Shown: piece by piece, positions 10,273 through 20,212 of the stretch
How the letters are laid out: each line of letters begins with the position of its first letter
Numbering within the stretch: the stretch's first letter is position 1
Assembly: GCA_009801015.1 (NCBI GenBank)
Contig: VHZZ01004578.1
Span: 65,864 to 90,384, forward strand
Source: Silene noctiflora
Lineage: Eukaryota; Streptophyta; Magnoliopsida; Caryophyllales; Caryophyllaceae
Length of the DNA stretch: 24,521 nt
Reading direction: 5' to 3'
Notes under the pieces: generated by a model
The model's database searches: none
The model's input: only the letters and a program-made list of their open reading frames with translations
Told to the model about the DNA's origin: nothing
Made by a program: the position numbers and the translations under genes

Positions 10273-10700
10273 TGAATTTTTTGTTAAAATAATTCTAAAA
10301 AAATAAAAATAAAATTAATTCTCGTTTTAGTTTGGGAGGTAAACTACTTTTCATTTAGGAGTCGACGTAGGCATGTTTCTGTACGAGCCTAAGGGGTCTA
10401 GAGTCTCCATTTCATATGGCAGGTCTAACACTTTACTATGTAATATTGTCCTTCACATATACATAATATGCTTCTACTGAATTCAAAGCCGCCATTAGGC
10501 ATGATGGGTCTATCCTAAGACCGCCATTGGGGATGAAGGCTTTATCCTAAAAAATAAAGCCCATAAATTGTCCGGCGACTCTAGACCCCTTAGGTTCGTA
10601 CAAAATCAATACTCGTGTAAACCCCTAAATGAAAAATTGTTTAATTCACAACCTAAAATGAGAATTACTTTTTTTTAGCACTATTTTAACAAAAAATTCC
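10273..10700. mobile_element. 428-bp element with ~130-bp terminal inverted repeats
   Basis: The left arm (10273-10405) and the reverse complement of the right arm (10575-10700) align from end to end. Both start with GAATTTTTTGTTAAAATA, share TTCATTTAGG further in, and finish with CCTAAGGGGTCTAGAGTC. The 7-bp sequence CATATAT flanks both sides (10266-10272 and 10701-10707) and could be the target-site duplication. The middle holds a 32-bp tandem repeat. There is no open frame, so this is a non-autonomous DNA transposon or foldback element. The superfamily is uncertain; 7-8 bp duplications would suit hAT-like elements. Confidence 0.7.
10487..10550. repeat. Two 32-bp tandem repeats inside the TIR element
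   Basis: Unit one (10487-10518) and unit two (10519-10550) both contain CCGCCATT and end with tATCCTAA, differing at several sites between. They form the centre of the element at 10273-10700. Confidence 0.7.
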
Positions 10701-10707
10701 CATATAT

Positions 10708-11190
10708 GCCCCAACTTTCTACTTTTTGATGCTCATGCATTAAGAAGTCAACTCTGGTGTAATTGAAATTTGATGGGTACCTTGTGTTTGTACAAATTCT
10801 AGGGAATACTCCTTTTTCATATTATCACAATACCCCTCATTCCTCAACTCTATAATTGATTATTGACCGTGACCTTACTCATATCTCTCCTCGGTGTATT
10901 TGTTAATTGCTCACCTTCATCATCATCAATTTCACCAGTTATTCTTAATTTTTCACAAACTAAAAAGATGACGGATCCAATCTTTGTGTCAAATTAAAGG
11001 CTGCTGGGAAAAGGGAAAATATGCTCTTGTCAAGACTGTCAACTACAGTACTACGTGCATAAGTAAAAAAAAGTCATTTATTTAACACCAACATTTCACT
11101 CCGAGTAATGACTGAATAAATGTATGTAATGACAAATTTAGAATACACAGACCAGGCACCACACAAACAGTTTACTTTGCTCATCCATCT
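10708..11190. other. Intergenic; 3' flank of the patatin-like gene
   Basis: No separate gene is seen. The part nearest 11190 is the probable 3' untranslated region of the minus-strand patatin-like gene. I find no canonical AATAAA on that strand close to the stop. Confidence 0.4.
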
Positions 11191-14100
11191 TCAGCTCGAG
11201 ATGTCCCCCCTTCCAAATTTCCTTTCATCTGACAGTTGTTTCGCAAACCTGTGTGCACCAACAATATAAAATTGATGGCAAAATGTCTACAGAAGGATTG
11301 AAACTAAAAAGAAAATACATATAAGGAGAGGTAGAGAGTAAAAATTTGGCAGAACGGAAACCTTGTAAGAGCATCAGAATAGGTGCCAAGATGTGGTACT
11401 GGTTGGAGAAGTCCAGTCTCCAAGTCCATTTTGCAAGCCGGTTTTTTAAGCAATTCTTGACCAATTTTCACCAGCATTTCCAAGTTTTCCTTTGTTGATA
11501 TATCTGCTGATGCTGCTGCTCCTGTTAAGCTATCATCCTGTTCCATTTCCACAGTTATCATGCTTATATACAACGGCAGTTGACATTTTTAAAACAACGA
11601 AAGGAGAGGGGAGCTGAGGGCCGCCATCCCCTGTAGGAAATACAATAATTGTAAAATTTACCAAGAACAATAACAAAAAGTTCAATAAATTTGCCGGTCA
11701 TTGCTAGGATTTAGAAAATGTCTTTTCTGATTGTGTCATTTACCATTGGTCTGATCTTTAGGAGACAAACACGACACATTACCTCAATGTCGTCTTTGAG
11801 GAGTAAGCTTTTGTGAGAATGAGAAGACCATCTCAACCAAAACCTTAAGGTGATAGTTGAGGCTCAATCAATGATCTTATACTCTCAAGTCTTAACAACT
11901 TTAACCAATGACTACTATTTAAAAACAAAAAATAAAATTAACGAGTCACTGTAATTCATTCCACATTTCTGAGACTTACTTGAACACGAAGATACCTATC
12001 TTGGCAACGATGAGAATGAAACAGAACATTGTTATGGTAATCAACCATATCAGCCCCAGCCTCGCTGAAATAGCTGATTATGGGACATGAGCCACCTTCA
12101 GTTAACCAAGAAAGAAGACCCCACTTTGCTGCTTTCTTAGCGTCGAATTTGTAGTCGTTCCTTGCTGATCCTGTCCCCACTGATATAACCAGCAGTTTAT
12201 CATGTATACTCCCATAATCTGAATCTTCTTTCATTATATCTTTTGTCACTTCACTTATTGCCATAAAGGTCTGCCATAGAGAACAAAAATAAGATGAAGA
12301 AATATGGATGATTTCGCAGATAAATAAAATTGAAATTTGCTAGCATAAGACTGCTTAATCTGAAGAAAGTGTCCATTCTTCCCAGTTACTGTGTGTAAGC
12401 ATTGAAAGACGGTAACTGAAACTCCAGACTTACAGGATTATTAGCAACAACTCCGCCATCAATAAGGTGGAATTCTCGAGTCTTTCCATCTCCATAGGTG
12501 TTTTCGAAGTAATGGGAAGGAAAAAGAGTTGGTGCAGCTGAAGTGCCTATACATATATCAGATAGTTTTGCATCCAGAGAGGGGTTGCTTGCAATCTGCA
12601 TAATTCCAAAATTTGCAGTCAATACTATGCATTTCTCACAATGGAAAAAAATGTGTAATATATTTTTTAAATGAATACATCTATATTTTACAGAAGTTGT
12701 TAGGAAAGCAAATGAAAAATTAGTTTGATTATACACTCAAATGAATACTTTAAATTTAGATGACAGGGATTGAAGTCATTTCCACATGTTAACAAAATAA
12801 AAAAAAATAAAAAAAAAAGTCCGAAATTCAGCAAGACTGTATTGTAAGATGGTCCATAATGAATTCCGAATTTGCAGTTCCATAGATTGTAGGAAGTAAC
12901 TAATTAGTTGTATGCGTAGTGATGCTTGACCCCGATAAAGGAGTTAGTCAGGTAGATCAGTTATATCTCATACAAAACTTCTTCAATGATTCATACGTCA
13001 TAATAAGCTCGTCAATCCCTGTGACATACTGCATACATCACATACATGTAAAAACTGAACCATAAAGTGTTGCTAGAAAATTAGATGCTAACCCTGTAAG
13101 AAGAAAATATGACTGGTTGAAGCAACTTAATGTCGAAAGTTGGAATGACGACATTGGTAAGTGTCTGGTTTAGCCTTGTCTCTTTATACATTTTCTTATG
13201 TGTTTCATGATGATATCTTCCATTGTACTTTGGCCCTATCATAGATTTCACAAAACTTGCTAGTTGACCGCATAGTCCCCTGCATAGTGGACAAATTATA
13301 ATTAGTTATGTATGCGTCAAGCTATAATAAAAGGAAATGAGATGGCATCATTTTAGTGGATACTAGTACTACATATTGTATGTGAGAGGGTCGTAATAAG
13401 CCACAAATTGGCAATTTCCCTCGCGGGGTAATAACAATAAGGATAAATATTGTGAACCAAAATGGATAAACAATAGCAGCATTACCCTATTCTCAAGGAC
13501 TCCCGCAACAAGCGGGGTAATGAGGTTGGACGACTCAACGAAAATTGCACTGAGGACTTACACTGAATGACTAGTATTTTTTGATGAAAAGAAATGCTTC
13601 CAGTTTAATGAGCAATCTAAGAACTTTATATTTCTTGAACTGAACCGCAACATATCAAATTGAATATCATAAAATCTAATAATTCATAGTTTATTGGAGC
13701 ATATGATTATAGTGAGTATGACTTCTAAAGCAAATTATACTTGTTGAAACTTTGAAGTCCACTATGACGTTTCTGAATTGATGATTTTGTAAAAGACGTA
13801 GTTCATACCCGTCCTGCGGAAACGTCTTAGGACAATTCTCCAAGTAGAAAGGAAGGAGATCTTTGGCATCGTACAGAGGACGATTATTCTGATTTGGTGC
13901 CGTCAACATTGAAGCGATCAAGCCTCCGGTGCTTGTTCCTGCTATCACATCAAAGTAATCTGCCAGTCGTACTTCATCACCATCCAATTCCTACATTTAT
14001 AAACGTCACACCAACAATAAAGTCTTAGACCCACTGTGGTCTGCTAACATAAATCATAATGTTGAAAAGCTTAAATAATAACAGAAGATAAAATAAAAGC

Positions 14101-14382
14101 AAAGTCCATCATTCACATGAAATTTTTCCTTACACTTGTGTACATGTAATGTACCGAAAAAAGCTTTTTACGCTGACAGTTACGTCTCATTATAAACCAA
14201 AAACGCTGAAGTACGTGATGTTTTTCTTTTTTTGAGGGGAGAAGTACCTGAAGTTGTTCCTCAAGAAAAGCAAGAACGATAGCAGGTATGATGCCCCGAA
14301 CACCACCACCATCGATGCTAAGAATAGTAGTAAGCTTCCTCCTCTGGCCGTTACTCAAGGATGGAACTGCATCTACGTCCAT
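11191..14382 (-). CDS. Patatin-like phospholipase (lipid acyl hydrolase), 7 exons
   Basis: The minus-strand exons are 14382-14248, 13990-13809, 13279-13093, 12595-12434, 12270-11980, 11537-11362 and 11248-11191 (TGA). All junctions are GT-AG, and the phases add up to a 396-residue protein, the usual length for plant PLP proteins (pPLA-II type). The start is the first ATG after the TATA box and has a good context (GAAATGG). The glycine-rich oxyanion loop DGGGVRG is at residues 24-30. GTSTG with the nucleophile Ser65 is at 63-67. The second catalytic residue, Asp214, lies in LIDGG. Family hallmarks [38 protein letters not shown] and LETGLLQPV are present. These enzymes release fatty acids from phospholipids and galactolipids and are often induced by stress or wounding. 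There is no signal peptide, so a cytosolic or membrane-associated protein is likely. It appears intact. Confidence 0.93.
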
Positions 14383-14543
14383 TTCTATGGTTAGATGGTT
14401 TCTCAAAACAATTCTACGAGTGCAATTAGACACAATTATCGTAACAATGGCCTTGTGATTAAGCTAAACACTAATAGGGTGTGCAGCTTGCACTTGGTAG
14501 AGGGGTGTATGTTGATTGTTGCTCTTGGATTAATACACTGGTG

Positions 14544-14551
14544 TTTATATA
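14544..14551 (-). promoter_or_regulatory. TATA box of the patatin-like gene
   Basis: On the minus strand the bases read TATATAAA, about 165 bases before the start codon at 14382. Transcription would begin near 14515-14520 and give a 5' untranslated leader of about 135 bases without an upstream ATG. Confidence 0.65.
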
Positions 14552-14582
14552 TACAAAATCATTGAGCACACTGTTACAAAAG

Positions 14583-14664
14583 TACTCTTTCATGTTTACC
14601 TTTTATATTCATTGTGAGAAGTATTTTAATCAAAGGTAAACAAATGACTAAGACGGAGGGAGTA
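14583..14664. mobile_element. Stowaway MITE, 82 bp, in the patatin-like promoter
   Basis: The right end, reverse-complemented, is TACTCCCTCCGTCTTAGTCA, a classic plant Stowaway terminus. The left end is the diverged TACTCTTTCATG. An exact 11-bp inverted pair (TGTTTACCTTT at 14593-14603 and AAAGGTAAACA at 14632-14642) lies inside, and TA marks both edges. It ends about 32 bases upstream of the TATA box. It has no coding capacity. Confidence 0.75.
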
Positions 14665-15043
14665 CATTAATATAAGATCACATTATTATAGGAGAACATG
14701 ATCGCTTTCACCAGATGTCGATATCAAGTAAGGATTTTGCAGCTAATTGAACATTATACTACGCACCCATCAGATCAAAAGAAAAGTAAATTATACAATG
14801 CACGAGTATCACGACTTATGAGCTGCATATCAGCATATGTTGGGCCAGTATGTGATGGGAGATTGGGAGGGGTTGACAACATAAAATTAAGTAAGGTGGT
14901 TGTGTTTATTTTTATTTGTAGTGACTTGTTAAATACAGTTGTTTATAAGTTATAACAATCATTGCTCACACACAATCAAAACATTATGCAATGCGATCTG
15001 CTCAATAATATGGAGTATAACAAAATGGGGAAATAATCGAGCA

Positions 15044-15054
15044 GTCCCACATCG
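15044..15054 (+). promoter_or_regulatory. USE-like snRNA promoter motif
   Basis: GTCCCACATCG matches the plant snRNA upstream sequence element RTCCCACATCG exactly. A TATA-like TAAATA lies at 15070-15075, a gap of 15 bases. That is shorter than the spacing I know for U6 (about 25) and clearly shorter than for Pol II snRNA genes. No snRNA sequence is recognisable downstream, so it may be a relic or chance. Confidence 0.3.
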
Positions 15055-17358
15055 GCATGGACATGGACATAAATACATCATAAGCATTTTCAAAAAATGA
15101 ATAAATAATACGGAGTAATACGATATGTATTGATACACACGGAATATTATATCAATAATCATAACGTACCATACATAGCAAGGAACTAGCAAATAATATG
15201 AGCTACTATGCAATTATTGTAAGCTAAGAGCATGTGAATCAACGAGGCAAGAAAACTTCTATGAGTGGTTTGGAAAAATGAGCAAAGCTTATGAAGTTAG
15301 GTTTCATTTTCTTTCCAAGAAAATTTGCAAGCATTGAACAATTTATTTATTCATTACTCTCGAAACAAGTTTCCAAGTTTCACTCAGAATAAACAATGCA
15401 TGAATCACGATACTAGTATTTTGGTATCATGCACTTTTGTTTTAATGAAAGTTGGTCTCAAGAAATGATCTCACACTAAACTATTGTGAAACATGTCTGA
15501 AATAAAACTAAAACCAAAAGACAGAAATAAAATAACCATAGATCAACTGTTTCACATTTTATTAATGTAGGCAAGGCATCTCATCGGAAAAGTTAAATTT
15601 TTTGTTAGGAATTTAGGATAGTTGTTAATGGGCTGATCTTGTACATAAGACTGCCTATACAATGTGGAGCACATGTCGATAGGCTTCGCAGGTAGTCTAT
15701 CAACTCGAACTAGCAAAGTACCAGCATCCTGTCCCAATTTCATGGGGCATATACTCATATAAGCGCATTACCTTATATTAAAGTCGTGCGATCTTAAATT
15801 CACTTAGGGCCAAAAATATAATTCTTAGATCATGTTTTTTTTTAAATCGAAACTAACTGAACTTAATTTAAATTATATGACCAGCCGTGGTTAGCTACGA
15901 AGTTGAAATAACAATTTGGCTCATGTAAATGTAAAATTTAAACTAACTGAACAATTCTACACTAGTATTTCAAATAGTGTTAGAGCCAAAACTTTTGGCT
16001 TAGCACAGAGAATATTGAATGGAGCAAGTGGGTTCATATATTTCAGAACAGCACTCCCACTCTTCCTTTATGGGGCTGCACAAGTGCCTCAAGCGCTAAT
16101 GTGCAATGCAATCTGTATTCAACCCTTACAAATCCTACAGTTTTTTTTTTATAGAAAAAGCTTGTTTAATGATCTAATGATTCTTATCCTTCTTCCTCAA
16201 ACAACTATTCATTTCACTTTAAAAACTAAAATTATTTCGAATGTACACTTTTACAAACATAATCTATATTGAGAACGTGTTCCGCCAAAGTAGTAAGAAC
16301 TGAGTTCATGGTCAATTCCAATATTTCAGCAGACTATAATATAAGGCCAAACGAAGTACAGCTCTCTTCAGACCATAGACCTAGCTTATCAAGACCATAA
16401 ACATACACAGAGATGATACATTAAAAAATGTAGCTCGTTTTTGCAGCAGGGTGTATAAGTTTAAGTCAACGACTCAACACCCAAAAGTTGATCTGAAATC
16501 GAAGATAAGCAACAAGGTTGAAGTAACTTCAGCATCGAAAAGCTAAAAAGCCTGGCAAAAAATTTGTTCAGCTATCAAACGTTATTGACCTCAGAAGAGT
16601 ATACGGAACAATGCAACATTATAACTGCAAAAACATCACCACACTTCCAAGAACACATCAACTGCAAAATTTAATTTAAAAAAAGGTAGAAAAAAACCTC
16701 ATACCCAAACGAACTGATGAGTACTCAGTAGAAAGTAGTAACTATATGCCCGTGATATAGTAAATCAAAAGAATGCTTTTCAAACTTTGTGTTTCCAACT
16801 TGCCATCTTCGCATGGTTTAACCATATGCTTCCAGGTGAACATTATTGTTATAACTCCTGCAGAAAAAAAAAAAAAAAACCACCAAACAATGAGAATAGT
16901 GTCATTCTCTCTGGAAGAGTGATCAGGATCATTAAAACAGATTTTCCAAATTCCCACCATAAAAATAAATGGATTTATGGTTTCATCTACCAGAAAATTT
17001 CAGTTGTTTTACAGCCAATTTCTACCGTATGTGGCTCAGAAATGCAAGCATGACATTAGAATACCAGCACTTCGAGCATAGGAAAGTGGCTGAAGTAATA
17101 ATCAGATCCATTTCACATGTTAATCTTTCACTCCAAATACTTTCTTTCCACATTCACCAGCTTACATACATTCCTAGCATCATAGGACCCAAATCATTTC
17201 AGATGTTAAACTGTTAATCTTTCAGATGTTAGTAACACAATTATATTAGATATTATTCACGTCCAATCGTCCACTCAAGAATATATTTAAATCATGTCCC
17301 CTTAAAATTGCATAGAGCGAACACATTTACTGTGTTGCCGTAATAGTACTATTTGATG

Positions 17359-17378
17359 TATATATATATATATATATA
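17359..17378. repeat. TA microsatellite
   Basis: About ten TA units lie in a row. A similar run lies near 19539-19555. Confidence 0.9.
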
Positions 17379-18888
17379 GTCACCACTTGCAGCCAAATAC
17401 TCCCTCCCATGATTCACATTCATACACTAGCCTCAACAACTCTATTAGCGTACACAATTAGTAAGATTAGAGCACTAATTCCGAGCACAAAATAAATCAG
17501 ACGGCAATATCATTATAGTACAGCATCTATACGTATTGCGATCAACACTCACTTTGCACGACTATTATTTTTATAAATACATGGGGAAACTGTTGACACT
17601 TGAAAATTCCTAAACCTGAAAAACAACATGGATCTGTCCAATAGCCACAGCCAGAATCTATCTTTGTTATTTCAAGTTAAGAGAGACCAAGCAAAAACAA
17701 AGTTATAGAAAGATTTTTAAGGAATCCAGCAATTAAAACATAGTTTAGTACATGACACTGACCAGTGGTAGGGACCCTCCACAAATTTGGTAGTTTAAGT
17801 GGCATTGACTTGACTTCAGGCGACCACAATATGTTTATATACTAAAGGTATCATCCACCAGAAGAATAAATATGCACTGCAAATTCCAAAAAAAGCAACA
17901 GAATCAATTATATAAGCATTGAAATTAAGTTAGCCTGAGGGGAAAGTAACTAAACTAGATGTATCATGTATGCAACTGTGCATAGATATTTCACATGCTC
18001 TGAGATGAAAAAGGATGTATCTAAAGACCGGTAAACGAATGACATATTTATTCAATTTCATGGTTATGAAAGATTCAAAAAATAGAAACTGTTGCCAAAA
18101 AAAGGGTAGTAAGTAGTAACACAAATATGGGCAGACTAAGACCTAAGAGACATTTGATCGGATTGAAGTGCTAAACTAAAGTGAATTCTATGTGAATGTC
18201 TTTTTTGAGAAGCTGGTCGACTTGATATCTTTTATTATCTTTCAGGAGATGCAAAGCTGAAGCTGCGTTTCCAATTTCTTAAGTTAACTTCAACTTTTTG
18301 AAGTTTTTTTATATATATTTTGATATTCCATCTATTCCTTTACGGCTTCTCCTTCTGAGTGGGAAAAGTGGTTAGGATCAAGCAAATTATAAACTATCAG
18401 AACCAAGTAGGCTGGCTTTCTTTAACAAGTCCGGCTATCAATTTCCTTCTATGACTTAGTATAGTATCGGCATCACCCTTCGCACTGTGCATAATAATAG
18501 TCGGGAGGGAAGGATGAAATGGCACATTAATTATCAGAATTTCATGCATGTCAAATTAGAGGTATTCGATTAGCAAATTCCTCAAACTATTAATTAATTC
18601 ATAATTCAGTTCTTATCGTTGAACTGTATAAACACCACAAGCTTCATAATACACCTATAATATAGTCTTATAGAGTATCTCCACCGCCCCTCTTCTAAAG
18701 AAGGGTTGAAAGGAAAAACGATCAGTAAAATCACGTGGTGTCGTATGGTCATATCTATCTTCAAAACAGCAAGATCCTTTGATAAAGGTTAAACGAAGCC
18801 TACACTATGAAAGACAAGGTTGAACGGTACGACAGATTTAAGGGACATTCCAAGAACTGAAAGAAAACATCTTTGCTTCCTATAAAGG

Positions 18889-19003
18889 CTAGGGGGGCTT
18901 GCGAACATTTGAATTGCCTTTGCTATGCTTAGACGGAATGTCCATGATGTTGTTAAATGCTAAACTGCTCTGCTCGATTTGGGATAGAAGAACCTCTTTG
19001 CAG
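18889..19003 (-). CDS. Possible last exon of an unrecognised minus-strand gene
   Basis: On the minus strand a good acceptor (TTGATTTCCCAG) is followed by an open stretch reading CKEVLLSQIEQSSLAFNN and then MDIPSKHSKGNSNVRKPP before a TAG stop at 18889-18891. The composition is protein-like, with a helical start and a basic, disordered tail, as often seen at protein C-termini. I do not recognise the family. Its phase does not fit a simple junction with the upstream candidate exon at 19295-19458, so the two may not be neighbours in one transcript. Confidence 0.3.
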
Positions 19004-19294
19004 CTGGGAAATCAAAAAGTTTTAGGTCCACACTGAGGACAAGATCAATAACATTCAGTTGTCTAAATCACATTTCAAAATTATGGTAAATCACATAACA
19101 GAGGACAAGCAGAGTTAGCAATACTGTGGACAGAATATGCCCAATGGTTAGCTTGAATAAAGATTTTTTTTTTGTACTTAAAATAGAAAAGGTGAAGGGA
19201 ATCACGTTCCCTTTTCGTAGTTCAGTAATCATATGTCTCAGTCAAGAGCATTAGCCAATGATGCATATAAAGAACAAAGAAAGATGTCACTCGC

Positions 19295-19458
19295 CTTAAT
19301 TAGGACCCAATATCTCTGGGCCTCTGGCTCTGCAACCATCCATTCATATAAAGTGATCAGAATCTCTTTCAATATTATTCTGGAAGCTTGAGTCCCAATA
19401 CTCCTAGCCAAAAAAAGCAAGTTCTGTTTCGCCTCTTGCAAAGAAATATTTGACAACT
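19295..19458 (-). CDS. Possible internal exon of an unrecognised gene
   Basis: The minus strand encodes LQEAKQNLLFLARSIGTQA, then SRIILKEILITLYEWMVAEP and EAQRYWVLIK. This amphipathic helical text looks like a piece of an ARM/HEAT-type or other all-helical protein. It follows an acceptor-like CGAAGCAG. The likely donor is weak: AAG followed by GCGAGT would be a GC-type donor. I could not find a convincing upstream exon before the CEP promoter begins, so this may be a gene fragment. The function is unknown. Confidence 0.35.
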
Positions 19459-20058
19459 CTGCTTCGAGTATGCAATGAAAGAAGCTTCAATTAAGTCTTC
19501 CAACAAAAAACTGGACACAATACAGGGTCAAAATTGCATATATATATATATATATTTCACCCTGATGTCCCTGACACTTAATCATCATTTGAACTACTAT
19601 CGACAGAGAAAACATTTAAAATGAACAAGTCGCCACTCACCAGCCACACTGAGGAGGCCAAAACATCTTATTCATCTTACCATGACAGATTAACGAGTGG
19701 AGAGTCATATTGACATACCCTTACAATATTTGATTTCAAAAACAAAGCAAAAGTCCAGCATTTAAGAACGTTATCATACAGCAACCCTCAAACCAGTGCA
19801 TCTTCCTCTCACACTAATCAACCTTCTAGGCTCCACAAACCCAAACTAATATACAATAAGAGAATTATATTATGCATGACCTGGTACTAAAGGAATCTAT
19901 TGATGCAAAGACTTGCTTTCTCAGGTTGAATACAAAATGATTTCATCAGAGTGGAACCTAATGGTAAACAAGAAAAAAAGTCGGTCTACCCAACCTTCTA
20001 CATACTCTAATAGAAAAAAGTACAATGGTAGTGAAACTCTGTGCTGAACATGTAACAC
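19459..20058. other. Upstream region of the CEP gene
   Basis: This AT-rich stretch has no supported gene, with a TA microsatellite near 19539-19555. It is the likely promoter of the CEP precursor gene on the plus strand and possibly holds intron sequence of the candidate minus-strand gene. A CTG followed by GTGAGT on the minus strand near 19640 resembles a splice donor, but no open frame supports an exon there. Confidence 0.35.
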
Positions 20059-20066
20059 TATATATA
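20059..20066 (+). promoter_or_regulatory. TATA box of the CEP precursor gene
   Basis: TATATATA lies about 150 bases before the start codon at 20213. Transcription would begin near 20090-20100. No ATG occurs between this site and 20213. Confidence 0.65.
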
Positions 20067-20212
20067 CCCAAGTCAGAGACCTGATTTATTCATCAAAAAC
20101 ACACCTTTTGTGCTTAACCTCCCAGGCCAGCCTTAACTTTTTTCCGTCCCCCAACTTTTTTCATTTCAATTTCTCTACAACAAAGAAATCTACAGAATTC
20201 CCTTCTCCAAAG

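Larger units (their letters stand above)
14665..18888. other. Long stretch with no supported gene
   Basis: Several small open frames occur but none has recognisable domains. The longest is 15916-16272 on the plus strand, which does not open with ATG. A 68-codon ATG frame lies at 15552-15758 on the minus strand. A snRNA-type USE motif is at 15044-15054, a 17-bp palindrome at 15984-16000, and a TA microsatellite at 17359-17378. A T-rich tract followed by TTCTGCAG on the minus strand near 16860 looks like a splice acceptor, but no exon after it is convincing. The stretch could include introns or untranslated parts of a minus-strand transcript. Confidence 0.4.

Noticed and set aside
14383-14433. 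Longer N-terminus for the patatin-like protein starting at 14433
   Set aside because: That codon is GTG. The first ATG after the TATA box is at 14382, has a good context and gives the expected family N-terminus.
15552-15758. 68-codon minus-strand ATG frame
   Set aside because: It has no recognisable domain, no splice context and no clear promoter. It is about the length expected by chance in a stretch this long, although AATAAA near its stop is curious.
15916-16272. 118-codon plus-strand frame
   Set aside because: It does not start with ATG, the composition is not convincing and there is no motif. It is treated as chance.
16742-16960. Minus-strand stretch after a strong acceptor-like TTCTGCAG
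   Set aside because: The acceptor is attractive, but the translated text resembles no known domain and no partner exon was found.
17398-17420. TACTCCCTCC, a Stowaway-like end
   Set aside because: No matching inverted end was found within several hundred bases on either side.
20108-20212. 35 extra N-terminal residues on the CEP precursor
   Set aside because: The upstream codon is TTG, not ATG. Starting at 20213 puts a proper signal peptide at the N-terminus.
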